A DNA stretch of 64,000 nt. Source: Sulfurovum sp. 16-42-52 (GTDB lineage Bacteria > Campylobacterota > Campylobacteria > Campylobacterales > Sulfurovaceae). The stretch covers positions 1 through 64,000 of the forward strand of contig NCHB01000002.1 of assembly GCA_002281755.1 (NCBI GenBank), written 5' to 3'. Shown one piece after another: positions 38,804 to 46,884 of the stretch. A program made the translations under genes and the position numbers. The stretch's first letter is position 1; each line of letters begins with the position of its first letter. Under the pieces are notes generated by a model. The model ran no database searches. It worked only from the letters and a program-made list of their open reading frames with translations, and was not told the DNA's origin.

Positions 38804-39262
38804 CTAGCCACATTTGTGGTGTTTTTGGTGCTTGTTGTACTGTTTGTATTCTTGATGTCTCATCTTTTCATAGTGTTTGTACTCTTTGTGTCGCATCTTG
38901 TTATAGTGTTTAAACTCTTGATTACTTCGATAATAGCCGTAATTTCCAACTCTTGGTTTATAACGGTGTCCATCGTAGTAACGGTATCCGCGGTCATAAT
39001 AGTGTCCGTTTCTAAATCGCTTCCCGTTGTAGATATAGTACCCGTTACGATACACCCCACCATAATAATACCTGCCACCATGATAATAATACGGTCGGTC
39101 GTAATAATGTGGGGCATCATACACCCCTACGACAGAGCCCAAAGCAGCACCTACGGCTACACCGGCTGCGAAGTCCTGACTGTTGGCGCTGCTACTTGTA
39201 AAAAGCAATGTATAGCTCAGTGTAGCGATAAAGCCTAATTGTTTGAGTTTTCTTCGAATCAT
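38804..39262 (-). CDS. Secreted Tyr/His/Arg-rich low-complexity protein
   Basis: 152 residues. The signal segment is followed by a glycine-zipper-like AAGVAVGAALGSVVGVY (about 32-48), then repeats rich in Tyr, His, Gly and Arg (YYYGGVYRNGYYIYNG), and a C-terminal tract of imperfect repeats of the form EYKHYEKMRHQ. It is likely exported; the glycine-rich helix could insert in a membrane. Small proteins of this make-up are common in this phylum but have no assigned role. The tail could bind metal or nucleic acid. Confidence 0.65.
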   Translation of the reverse strand: MIRRKLKQLGFIATLSYTLLFTSSSANSQDFAAGVAVGAALGSVVGVYDAPHYYDRPYYYHGGRYYYGGVYRNGYYIYNGKRFRNGHYYDRGYRYYDGHRYKPRVGNYGYYRSNQEFKHYNKMRHKEYKHYEKMRHQEYKQYNKHQKHHKCG

Positions 39263-39560
39263 TTTAAATTCCTTTTAGTGGTATGATTGAAGTTTATATC
39301 ATAATACTGTGCGATAATTGTGTTTTGCCTTCACGAAAGCATTCAGTACTGTAGATTATCCTTGAAAATGACAATATCTGTCACACTCTTTATGACCTGA
39401 TGTATTTTATCAGATGATTGCCATAGGGGGGCAACTGTTTATGAAGTCCATAGATATTTGAGTTAATATGGAAACACATTCTATAGATACATACTACAGA
39501 AATAAAGCAATAGTAGTACATAATATTCCACAAATAAGTTTATAGATATGAAGGATTACT
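39263..39560. other. Divergent intergenic region with three inverted repeats
   Basis: This 298-bp gap separates the Tyr/His-rich gene from the thioredoxin-fold gene. It holds TGACA-ATATC-TGTCA (39369-39383), CTGAT-GTATTTT-ATCAG (39397-39413) and TTGCC-ATAGGGG-GGCAA (39418-39434). No ORF or RNA gene was recognised. The closely spaced dyads suggest regulator sites or a small structured transcript. Confidence 0.4.
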
Positions 39561-39959
39561 ATGCAAAAAATATTACTTTTGACTGCTCTTTTCACACTTT
39601 CGCTTGTTGCGAATGAAATTAAATGGCTAGATAGCTACAAGGAAGCAGCGATAGTTGCAAAAGCTCAAAATAAGCCGATGCTTCTTTTTATCAATAAGGC
39701 AACCTGCGGTGCGTGTCAAACGATGAAAGAAGTTGTTTTTGCAGATAAGATTATCTATCCATATATTAATGAACATTTTGTGCCGGTTGCACTCGATATC
39801 AATAAAAATGATGCGCCTAAAGATTTGCAGGCTGAGGTGACACCTACATTTCATTTTGTAAAGTATGACGGTACCAAAATAAGAGAAACTCTTATAGGAG
39901 GCAAGACAGGTAATTTTTACCTCAATATACTCAAAGAAGCTGTTGCAAACTATAAATAA
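39561..39959 (+). CDS. Periplasmic thioredoxin-fold protein
   Basis: 132 residues: a signal peptide (about 1-17), then a thioredoxin-like domain with active-site CGAC in NKATCGACQTMKEVVF (about residue 50), a cis-Pro region TPTFHFV, and a C-terminal helix. The family is Thioredoxin_7/SoxW-like; a redox role in the periplasm is likely. AAGGA lies six bases upstream of the ATG. The stop overlaps the following porin start by 1 bp (TAATG). Confidence 0.85.
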   Translation: MQKILLLTALFTLSLVANEIKWLDSYKEAAIVAKAQNKPMLLFINKATCGACQTMKEVVFADKIIYPYINEHFVPVALDINKNDAPKDLQAEVTPTFHFVKYDGTKIRETLIGGKTGNFYLNILKEAVANYK

Positions 39960-41308
39960 TGAAAATCGTTCTTCCTCTATCTCTTCTTTTACAGACACTG
40001 CTTTTTGCTGAGCCGATCCCAACCGCACCTCCCATAAAAGAAGAGTCTGATAAGTTTAACTTCAACTTTCAGTATAGGGGACGATTTGATATTTACAATG
40101 GAGTCAACAAACTGACATACGGTGATGACACTATGGACGCCAAAGGCAATATCCTTGGAGAATCCGATGATACTATCTATCTTCAGCAGATCATTGCCGC
40201 AATAGGGTATAAGCCAAATGATGACTGGGCATTAAAGGCCTCTATGTATGATGCACGTTCATGCGGTTCTTCTTTGGATGCCGATAATTTTGTCAAAAAT
40301 TCTGGTACACCCGATGCCTATCTAATGAGTTATTATGATGACCATTTAGAACTTTATGAGACGTACATCAGACGTCACAATCTCTTCAATAGGAATTTTG
40401 CTTTTACATTAGGACGGCAGCAAATTGCCTATGGAGATCGTCGTATCTTTGGTCCTGGCTTATGGGGCAATACGATGGGGTGGTTATGGGATGCGTCGCA
40501 TCTCTCCTATAAAGAGGGTAAGAATTTCATCGATGTATGGTACGGGCAGACACGGACCAAAGAGCCCAATGACTTTAGTATTAAGCATAAACATCAATTT
40601 CAGGGTACTGGGCTTTATGGTCATTATGTATTTTCAGATATGAGGATGGAACCTTTTGCTGCATGGAGAAATAACCTTCATCATCAGGTAATCAATGAAG
40701 ATAATTTTTATTATGCAGGTATGCGTGTTTATGATAATGAAAATCCAGGTGTTATCTATGATGCAACCCTGGTGAAACAAGAGGGTGGTGCGGGATCACT
40801 TGATGTTGATGCTTGTGCCTGTGCAGCGAAAGCAGGGTATTTTTTTGAAAATGAGTATAAGATGAAATGGATAGCAGGTTTCATCTATGCTTCAGGAGAC
40901 AAAAATCCTCATGACAATACGATGCAAACATTTTCTACTCCCTTTGGTATGAATGATGGAGAATGGTATGGACGTATGGATATTATGGTATGGTCAAATA
41001 TGCAAGATATTGAGGCAAGCTTTTCTTTTGAACCGGCACAGGGGATTTTCATAGAGACTGCATACCATTATTTCGATCTTGCCGAAGCAAATGACAAATG
41101 GTACCTTTTTGGCTATCAAAACAAACCGGGAAATAGTTATACACATATCGGTGATGAAATAGATCTTACCGTTAAATACAAATTGACATCATCTATAAAT
41201 CTCTTAGGGATTTACGGTTATTTATATGCCGGTGATTTTATTACCAAAAATGATATCGCACAAAATGATGCCTCTAAGACATTTCTTCAGTTTATCTACA
41301 AATGGTAG
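39959..41308 (+). CDS. Alginate-export-type outer membrane porin (paralog 2)
   Basis: A 449-residue predicted beta-barrel with signal peptide (cleavage near LFA-EPIP) and C-terminal aromatic strand (FLQFIYKW). LELYETYIRRHN, TLGRQQIAYGDRRIFGPG and YKEGKNFIDVWYG align closely with the porin at 20040-21341. It is translationally coupled to the thioredoxin-fold gene, which suggests the redox protein serves it or its transported compound; a CACA motif (DVDACACAAK) lies within the barrel. Substrate unknown. Confidence 0.82.
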   Translation: MKIVLPLSLLLQTLLFAEPIPTAPPIKEESDKFNFNFQYRGRFDIYNGVNKLTYGDDTMDAKGNILGESDDTIYLQQIIAAIGYKPNDDWALKASMYDARSCGSSLDADNFVKNSGTPDAYLMSYYDDHLELYETYIRRHNLFNRNFAFTLGRQQIAYGDRRIFGPGLWGNTMGWLWDASHLSYKEGKNFIDVWYGQTRTKEPNDFSIKHKHQFQGTGLYGHYVFSDMRMEPFAAWRNNLHHQVINEDNFYYAGMRVYDNENPGVIYDATLVKQEGGAGSLDVDACACAAKAGYFFENEYKMKWIAGFIYASGDKNPHDNTMQTFSTPFGMNDGEWYGRMDIMVWSNMQDIEASFSFEPAQGIFIETAYHYFDLAEANDKWYLFGYQNKPGNSYTHIGDEIDLTVKYKLTSSINLLGIYGYLYAGDFITKNDIAQNDASKTFLQFIYKW

Positions 41309-41400
41309 CGTAAATTGCATTCTTTGATATGAAATAAATTTTTTATTTTCCATTACCGGCTTTTTAAAAAATGTCAAAACAATCTTTTAGACTTATCTTC

Positions 41401-42030
41401 TTATTTTATGAATTCGACTACTTGTTCAAAAGGCAGCCTTAGTTGTGTCGGTTGCTCGTTGATCCTATAGCCAAAGGGTACTAGAGCAGCTACTTGGTAT
41501 TTGCTGGTATCTAAACCTAAAACAGTTTCCACCTTTTCTTTTTCAAATCCCTCTATAGGGCAGGAGTCTATCCCTATATACGCTGCTGCGGTCATCATGT
41601 TTCCTAATGCAATGTAGCTTTGTTTGGCTGTCCATGCATAAATATTCTCGTTACTGCTTAGGGTTTTTTCTAAGTGTTTGGCATAGATATCCATATAAAA
41701 ATCAAGACTTTCCTGTGGCATTTGGCGTCTTTTGAAGCGTTTTTCCACTTCACCGCTTTGTACTTTAACTGAGTCTATGCCTGCAAGTATCACCACCAAA
41801 TGTGAGCAGGAAGTGATTTGAACCTGATCCCAGCAAAAAGGTCTCAGTTTGGCTTTCAGTTCTTCGTTGGTAATGACAACAAATTTCCACGCCTCCATCC
41901 CGAAAGAAGAAGGTGATTTTCTGCCTGCTTCAAGGATGTACTCCATCGCATCATCGCTTATCTTTTTGTCTGCATCAAATATTTTGCAGGCATGTCTAAA
42001 ATCCATTGCTTGACTAAACGCATTATTCAT
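41401..42030 (-). CDS. Nitroreductase family FMN oxidoreductase
   Basis: A 209-residue NfsB-like flavoprotein. Features are the N-terminal DFRHACKIFDADKKIS, a flavin-binding segment ILEAGRKSPSSFGMEAWKF, GNMMTAAAYIGIDSCPIEGF, and the C-terminal VAALVPFGYR. It is likely an NAD(P)H-dependent reductase of nitro compounds or quinones; the natural substrate is unknown. It stands alone, divergent from rlmH. Confidence 0.9.
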   Translation of the reverse strand: MNNAFSQAMDFRHACKIFDADKKISDDAMEYILEAGRKSPSSFGMEAWKFVVITNEELKAKLRPFCWDQVQITSCSHLVVILAGIDSVKVQSGEVEKRFKRRQMPQESLDFYMDIYAKHLEKTLSSNENIYAWTAKQSYIALGNMMTAAAYIGIDSCPIEGFEKEKVETVLGLDTSKYQVAALVPFGYRINEQPTQLRLPFEQVVEFIK

Positions 42031-42107
42031 GATTTGTCCTTGTGTTGTTTTGTAGAGTACAATATCAAAATTTTATTTCAGTTTCATTAAACAACGAAAG
42101 AGTACCT

Positions 42108-42569
42108 ATGAAAATAAATGTCATTATTATCGACAAAAAAGGAAAAGATGCACTCTATGCAGGACTTATAGAGCATTATCAAAAAATCGCAAAACCATTT
42201 GCAAAAGTAGAAGTGATTGAAGTGTTTGATAAAGAGATAGCCAAAGCGCAGGACATTTCAGCCCAGGCAGCACAAAAAGCATACTCAAAGGCTTTGGAGA
42301 AATATTTGGTCAATGGAATATCTATCGCTTTAGACCCCTCTTCCAAAGAAGTAGACAGCTTCCAGTTTGCCAATCTGTTTAAGGATAACCTTGAAGTGAA
42401 TCTCTTCATTGGCGGTGCATACGGGTTTGAAAGGGCATTTATAGATAAATGTAATACTGCAGTATCATTGGGTAAAATTACGCTTTCACATAAACTTGTG
42501 AAAGTTGTTTTGATGGAACAGATCTTTAGGGCTTTGACCATCAACAATAATCACCCATATCATAAATAG
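42108..42569 (+). CDS. rlmH: 23S rRNA pseudouridine-1915 N3-methyltransferase
   Basis: A 153-residue SPOUT-class methyltransferase that modifies 23S rRNA helix 69. The SAM-binding knot region LFIGGAYGFERAF and C-terminal LSHKLVKVVLMEQIFRAL are typical. The start is ATG 42108 (GAAAGAG upstream); the open frame reaches further upstream to 42042 but the extra residues are not family-like. It is first of a run with the DksA-like and membrane-protein genes. Confidence 0.93.
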   Translation: MKINVIIIDKKGKDALYAGLIEHYQKIAKPFAKVEVIEVFDKEIAKAQDISAQAAQKAYSKALEKYLVNGISIALDPSSKEVDSFQFANLFKDNLEVNLFIGGAYGFERAFIDKCNTAVSLGKITLSHKLVKVVLMEQIFRALTINNNHPYHK

Positions 42570-42579
42570 GATAATTTGA

Positions 42580-42936
42580 ATGTTGACACAAACAGAGCTA
42601 CACAATTTTGAAGACAAACTAAAAGTTAGAAAAGTACAGATAGAAAAAAATCTCAGAGGAACAACGCTTGAACTCGAAGAGATGAGAGAACTTGAACTCA
42701 ATGATGAGGGTGATTTTGCTGCTGCATCGGCAGAAACGATTGTAGATAGTGCTATTTTGACACAACAACGAAAAGAATTATCGGAAATTGAACTTGCTTT
42801 AGATAAAATAAAAAAAGGAACTTTTGGTGTATGCGAAATGTGTGAGGAACCTATCGGTTTGGCACGTCTTAAAGTGAAAAACTTTGCACGTTTTTGTATT
42901 ACTTGTCGGGAGATCAGCGAAAAAAAACAAAAGTAA
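42580..42936 (+). CDS. DksA/TraR-type zinc-finger protein
   Basis: A 118-residue protein with an N-terminal coiled coil (about 5-75) and a C4 zinc finger CEMCEEPIGLARLK...CITC near 84-107. Such proteins bind the RNA polymerase secondary channel; acidic residues at the coiled-coil tip (NDEGDFAAAS) are present, so it may act like DksA with or without ppGpp. It is 10 bp after rlmH and 9 bp before the next gene. Confidence 0.9.
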   Translation: MLTQTELHNFEDKLKVRKVQIEKNLRGTTLELEEMRELELNDEGDFAAASAETIVDSAILTQQRKELSEIELALDKIKKGTFGVCEMCEEPIGLARLKVKNFARFCITCREISEKKQK

Positions 42937-42945
42937 GGAGAAACA

Positions 42946-43977
42946 ATGAGACTGGGGCTATATAGTTTTGCTGCGTTAGCGCTCATGGGGATTGTTGCTG
43001 CGATGACGTACGCAATCAATTCGAGCTATTACATCGTGGGAGTAATGGGAATCAATTTGAATTTTCCCATTGCCATATGGATAGTCCTGCCTATGTTTAT
43101 CTTATTTGTTTTCACTTTGGTGCATATGTTTTTTTATGGCTTAAAAAGTTATTTTATGCTTAAAAAATGGCAAAAAGATGCTACCACACTAGAAGATGCC
43201 CTCTATTGGTCTTTGGTGGGTGAACCAAAACAGCAAAAGTATGCTACGGAAACTTTAGGTAACTCTGCATCCTTGCTGGCTCATGCATCATTGAATGTTT
43301 CAGGTACACCTGAAGGGTTGACACCTAGACTCATGCGTGTCATCGGGATGATACAAAAAATCAAAAATGGCGAATACATAGACCTCAAAGAAGAAAAGAT
43401 GTCAAAAGTCTTTCAATCAGATAATCCTATAGTCGTGCAGAACAGACTAAACCGCCTTGATGTAGATGGCAAATTTGTTGAAGAAGTGATGAAATCAGCA
43501 GCTGAGTACCCCACTGAGATACGTACAAAAGCACTCACGCTTTTTGCAACAACACAAAATTTTGAAAAAGCACGCAAATATGTCAAAGTGTTTGATTTAG
43601 AGCATTTTTTCTTGATGCTCAATCGTGTTGATGCCCAAAACAGACTGGAGTTGACTCCTGCTGTACTGAGTGAATTTGTAGCGGCTTTAAAACCAGGTTG
43701 TGAGGCGTTTGTACAAATTGCACTAATCTGTAAAAAGTATTTTACTCCGGATGAATCATTGGCACTCTTTAAAGCGTTCCGTGCTGACAATGAAAATGCA
43801 GAAGCAGCCTATCTGTACCTTTTGTTTGAGTATGAGCTTTTAGACCAGGTAGCCATCTTCCTTGATGAACAGGGCGAAGATGAGTTTATCAAGTTTAGAG
43901 TTCTGTATGACCTTAGAAAAGAACACCACAGATACAAACTTGAAGACATTATCGACATACGTGCTGTGTGTCAATAA
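42946..43977 (+). CDS. Conserved membrane protein of unknown function
   Basis: 343 residues. Two N-terminal helices (about 5-25 and 41-66) anchor a large, mainly helical cytoplasmic domain with TPR-like features (DESLALFKAFRADNENAEAAYLYLLFEYELL). AAGGAG is seven bases before the ATG. It sits between the DksA-like gene and dus, in what looks like one transcription unit. No family with a known role is recognised. Confidence 0.8.
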   Translation: MRLGLYSFAALALMGIVAAMTYAINSSYYIVGVMGINLNFPIAIWIVLPMFILFVFTLVHMFFYGLKSYFMLKKWQKDATTLEDALYWSLVGEPKQQKYATETLGNSASLLAHASLNVSGTPEGLTPRLMRVIGMIQKIKNGEYIDLKEEKMSKVFQSDNPIVVQNRLNRLDVDGKFVEEVMKSAAEYPTEIRTKALTLFATTQNFEKARKYVKVFDLEHFFLMLNRVDAQNRLELTPAVLSEFVAALKPGCEAFVQIALICKKYFTPDESLALFKAFRADNENAEAAYLYLLFEYELLDQVAIFLDEQGEDEFIKFRVLYDLRKEHHRYKLEDIIDIRAVCQ

Positions 43978-43996
43978 TACGCTTCTAAGAGCTTAA

Positions 43997-44947
43997 ATGG
44001 CGACACTTGATTTTTCTACACCTGTGTACGCGTTAGCGCCACTTGCAGGTTTTACCGATCTTCCTTTTCGTTCAGTCGTAAAGAAATTTGGGGTTGATCT
44101 GACTATCTCAGAGATGATTAGCTCCAACGCTTTGATGCACCAGTCTGCCAAAACCTACCGTATGCTTGAAAAAAGTCCCATTGAAAATCCCTACTCCATA
44201 CAAATCGCAGGTTCAGACTTGGGTGTCATCAGGCGCGCGGTGGAAATCATCAACGAACGAGAAGATGTCACCGCCATCGATTTAAACTGCGGTTGTCCTG
44301 CACCCAAAGTGGTCAATAACCTTCAAGGCTCTTCTTTGCTCACGGATCTTGTCCAGATGGGAAAGGTGATTGAGACCATTAAAAAATACTCCAACAAAGA
44401 GTACACTTCAGTCAAATTTCGTTTGGGATTTAATGAAAAAAACCATGAAGAGATTGCCCGTATCTGCGAAGAGAGCGGAGCAGATTATATCGCAGTGCAC
44501 GGAAGAACCAGAGCAGGCAGATATAAAGCGGCCGTGGACTATGATGCCATTGCTCAGATCAAACAAAGCGTCAGCATCCCTGTTTTGGCTAATGGTGACA
44601 TTGACTCTCCTGCAAAAGCAAAATGGGTGCTTGAGCATACCCGTGCAGATGGGGTGATGATAGGTCGTGCAGCCGTAGGTAAACCCTGGATCTTTAAACA
44701 AATCAAAGAGGGGATGGATGAACCTAGCAGCGCACTCATCAAAGAGGTTGTCTTGGAGCATTTTGATCAGATGATCGCACATTATGACAGGTATGGCGCC
44801 ATACTGTTTAGAAAAAACCTTCACTCCTACTCTAAAGTAGGCTACGAAGGTGCATCTGCCTTTAGAAATGAGATCAACCGCATTGAAGATGTCAAAGCGA
44901 TGCGCGATGCAATCGAGGCATTTTTTACGCAAGAACCACTTGTTTAA
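43997..44947 (+). CDS. dus: tRNA-dihydrouridine synthase
   Basis: A 316-residue FMN-dependent TIM-barrel enzyme reducing uridines in tRNA. It shows the N-terminal YALAPLAGFTDLPFRSVVKK, the catalytic cysteine loop DLNCGCPAPKVVNN near 98, AVHGRTRAGRY, and the FMN phosphate site GVMIGRAAVGKPW. The last nine codons (FFTQEPLV plus stop) are repeated at 46835-46861, on the far side of the hipBA insert. The stop codon overlaps a remnant of the convergent mrr-like gene. Confidence 0.95.
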   Translation: MATLDFSTPVYALAPLAGFTDLPFRSVVKKFGVDLTISEMISSNALMHQSAKTYRMLEKSPIENPYSIQIAGSDLGVIRRAVEIINEREDVTAIDLNCGCPAPKVVNNLQGSSLLTDLVQMGKVIETIKKYSNKEYTSVKFRLGFNEKNHEEIARICEESGADYIAVHGRTRAGRYKAAVDYDAIAQIKQSVSIPVLANGDIDSPAKAKWVLEHTRADGVMIGRAAVGKPWIFKQIKEGMDEPSSALIKEVVLEHFDQMIAHYDRYGAILFRKNLHSYSKVGYEGASAFRNEINRIEDVKAMRDAIEAFFTQEPLV

Positions 44948-44970
44948 CCATGTTTGCGTATGAGTCCCAC
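44921..44970. repeat. Left copy of the dus-mrr junction repeat
   Basis: These 50 bases match 46835-46884 at 47 positions. They carry the end of dus and, on the minus strand, the last codons of the mrr-like gene. Weaker similarity continues to about 44995. Confidence 0.85.
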
Positions 44971-45000
44971 TAGACTCTCTTCATCAAAAAGGCTATGCCA
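44944..45000 (-). pseudogene. 3' remnant of an mrr-like gene
   Basis: Read on the minus strand this encodes LFDEESLVGLIRKHG and a stop, against LIDGESLVGLIRKHG and a stop in the intact gene at 46858-47364. Synonymous and amino-acid differences show that it is a diverged copy. The upstream part is missing. It marks the left edge of the hipBA insert. Confidence 0.75.
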
Positions 45001-45024
45001 AAAGATTAATTTTGCACAAAATAT

Positions 45025-45053
45025 TTGACATATATGTCTTAATTAACTATAAT
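45025..45053 (+). promoter_or_regulatory. Consensus promoter and palindromic operator of hipBA
   Basis: TTGACA (45025-45030), a 17-bp spacer and TATAAT (45048-45053) form a full sigma-70 consensus, unusual in this window. The 12-bp palindrome GACATATATGTC (45027-45038) overlaps the -35 box and is a good candidate for the HipB autorepression site. Confidence 0.7.
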
Positions 45054-45081
45054 AACTAATATTTTATACAAGAAGTGGACA

Positions 45082-45321
45082 ATGGACTTTCAAGAACTGG
45101 CGATAGAACTGGCAAATTTACGAAAAAATAAAAATATTTCACAACAGATGATGGCAGAGGCATTGCACCTTTCAAGAGCTACCATTAGCAACTTTGAAAA
45201 TGGCAGTGGCAATGATATAGGACTGAAAAAAGTTATTCAGATAGCTGACTACCTTGGTTTAGAATTTCAACTGAAAGAAAAATCACCTTTCCCTGTTTTT
45301 GAGGACATCATCAATGGCTAG
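45082..45321 (+). CDS. hipB: HipB-like antitoxin, XRE helix-turn-helix
   Basis: A 79-residue DNA-binding antitoxin that should bind and neutralise HipA and repress the operon. The HTH lies at about 20-50 (ISQQMMAEALHLSRATISNF), followed by a short C-terminal strand (LGLEFQLKEKS) as in HipB. Its stop lies inside the start of hipA (ATGGCTAG), so the pair is translationally coupled, the normal antitoxin-first order. Confidence 0.9.
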   Translation: MDFQELAIELANLRKNKNISQQMMAEALHLSRATISNFENGSGNDIGLKKVIQIADYLGLEFQLKEKSPFPVFEDIING

Positions 45322-46465
45322 TCTAAAGGTCATAGTAGATGAAAATCCTGCAGGTAGGCTCATAAACGAGAATGATGAATTTATATTTTCCTATGACACA
45401 GAGAGTCAAGATAAATTTGTATCCTTAACGATGCCTGTGAGACAAAAACCCTATGTGCACAAAAAACTACACCCTCTGTTTGAGATGCACTTGCCTGAGG
45501 GGTATTTGCTTTCAATCATCAAAAAACATTTTGCAAAAATAACTAAAATGGATGATTTTGGACTTTTGAAAGTAATGGCTCCTTCCATCCATGGACGCGT
45601 TACTTATGAAAATAAAAAACAAACCATCAAAGACAACTTAAGCCTCGATGAACTCATAAAACCCAAAAATGAACATCTATTTGATGAGTTGGTTAGCAGA
45701 TTTGCTTTGCATTCGGCATTGAGTGGTGTTCAGCCAAAGGTGCTTGCGGTCGTAGAAGACAAAGCGACATTAAAATGTGAAGAGTATATCGTCAAGTCTT
45801 GGGGAGACGAGTATAAAGAGCTTGCCATCAATGAGTATTATTGTATGCAAATAGTCCGTTTGTCTGGCGTGGTTGTACCAGAGTTTTACATCTCTGATGA
45901 TGAAAAGCTTTTAATTATGAAGCGGTTTGATAAACAAGAAGACAAACACTTGGGTTTTGAAGATATGTGTGTACTGATGGGAAAACAAAGAGAGGACAAA
46001 TACGAAGGCTCTTATGAGCAAATAGCTAAAGTGATCCAAACATTTGTATCACCAAACCATAAAAAAAGCTCCATGCTGCACTTTTTCAAGATGATTTACA
46101 TAAGCTATAAGCTTGAAAATGGTGATGCACACTTAAAAAACTTTGGTCTGCTTTATGATGGGGTGGATAACATCAGATTAGCACCTGCTTATGATGTGGT
46201 TTGCACGACTGTTTACATCAAAAATGACATCCCTGCCCTACTACTGCTTGGGAGTAAAAAATGGTGGGATGAAAAGTATCTCATAAAGTTCGGGATGCAG
46301 AGTTGTGGTTTGAGTAAAAAAGAGGTAGATGATGCTTTAAAAGAGTGTAAAAGCGCTTTTGAAACTGTAGAAAAACAGATAAGCCAAAGACTAGAAGTTG
46401 AAAACAATGAAGACAAAGTGAAAGTGCTTGAGAGGCTGAAGAAACATTGTAATATTGTATCATAA
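45314..46465 (+). CDS. hipA: HipA-like serine/threonine kinase toxin
   Basis: 383 residues from ATG 45314, which overlaps hipB by 8 bp. The N-terminal HipA_N part (about 1-100) is fused to the kinase, so this is the classical two-gene form, not a three-gene HipBST. The kinase has SGVQPKVLAV (glycine-rich, autophosphorylation-loop region, about 140), ATP-binding region EYIVKSW, the catalytic NGDAHLKNFGLL (about 275), and LAPAYDVV as the DFG-equivalent. All key residues look intact. HipA of E. coli phosphorylates glutamyl-tRNA synthetase; the target here is unknown. It is part of the accessory insert. Confidence 0.92.
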   Translation: MASLKVIVDENPAGRLINENDEFIFSYDTESQDKFVSLTMPVRQKPYVHKKLHPLFEMHLPEGYLLSIIKKHFAKITKMDDFGLLKVMAPSIHGRVTYENKKQTIKDNLSLDELIKPKNEHLFDELVSRFALHSALSGVQPKVLAVVEDKATLKCEEYIVKSWGDEYKELAINEYYCMQIVRLSGVVVPEFYISDDEKLLIMKRFDKQEDKHLGFEDMCVLMGKQREDKYEGSYEQIAKVIQTFVSPNHKKSSMLHFFKMIYISYKLENGDAHLKNFGLLYDGVDNIRLAPAYDVVCTTVYIKNDIPALLLLGSKKWWDEKYLIKFGMQSCGLSKKEVDDALKECKSAFETVEKQISQRLEVENNEDKVKVLERLKKHCNIVS

Positions 46466-46555
46466 ATCTAAAGCGTCATCAAGCCGTCCCTCAAAGTGGA
46501 TGGCTAACTGAGAGATTGTAAGACTCAAGTTTCGTATTTAAAATGCCATTGCTAA
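46466..46555. other. Gap between hipA and the RHS fragment
   Basis: 90 bp with stops in all plus frames and no recognised gene, hairpin or promoter. It may be more decayed RHS DNA. Confidence 0.4.
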
Positions 46556-46806
46556 TTCACCTGTTATGTCTATGATGACAATGACCAGCTCATAGAACAA
46601 AACAGTACAACACTCACCTATGACAGTAACGGTAACCTTGTCAATAGTGGTGCCAATAGCTATGAGTATGATAGCAAAAACAGACTCACCAAAACCACCA
46701 CACCAACCGACACCATAGGGTACATCTATGATGCCAACGACAACTAGAGTAGCCAAAAAAACAAACAATGGCACTAAGACATATCTCATCGATACCAATA
46801 CCACAA
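46556..46806 (+). pseudogene. Decayed RHS/YD-repeat protein fragment with frameshift
   Basis: One frame reads VYDDNDQLIEQNSTTLTYD, SNGNLVNSGANSYEYDSKN and IGYIYDANDN, then a TAG at 46745. Reading on from 46746, the next frame gives RVAKKTNNGTKTYLIDTN, the expected RHS continuation. A single extra T at 46745 therefore breaks the frame. Both ends are truncated: no start, and the text stops near 46806, 28 bp before the repeat. RHS proteins are large secreted toxins or surface polymers; this is a dead scrap. Confidence 0.8.
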
Positions 46807-46834
46807 TGCCAAAACATAGAATTATTTACAGTCC

Positions 46835-46884
46835 TTTTTTACCCAAGAGCCACTTGTTTAGCCATGTTTGCGTATGAGTCCCAC
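46835..46884. repeat. Right copy of the dus-mrr junction repeat
   Basis: 47 of 50 bases match 44921-44970. It holds a copy of the dus 3' end (FFTQEPLV plus TAG at 46859-46861) overlapping the end of the intact mrr-like gene. The two copies are 1,914 bp apart and bracket the hipBA/RHS insert. Confidence 0.85.

Noticed and set aside
46538-46804. Minus-strand open frame of 88 codons in the hipBA insert
   Set aside because: It lies opposite the RHS/YD-repeat remnant, whose plus-strand translation is clearly protein-like. The minus reading is an artefact of repetitive codons and lacks a ribosome site.
44921-46884. Junction repeats interpreted as attL/attR of an integrative element using dus
   Set aside because: Integration at dus genes is known for some phage-type integrases, but the insert has no integrase and the copies diverge gradually instead of sharing an identical core. 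Recombination with homologous donor DNA is simpler.
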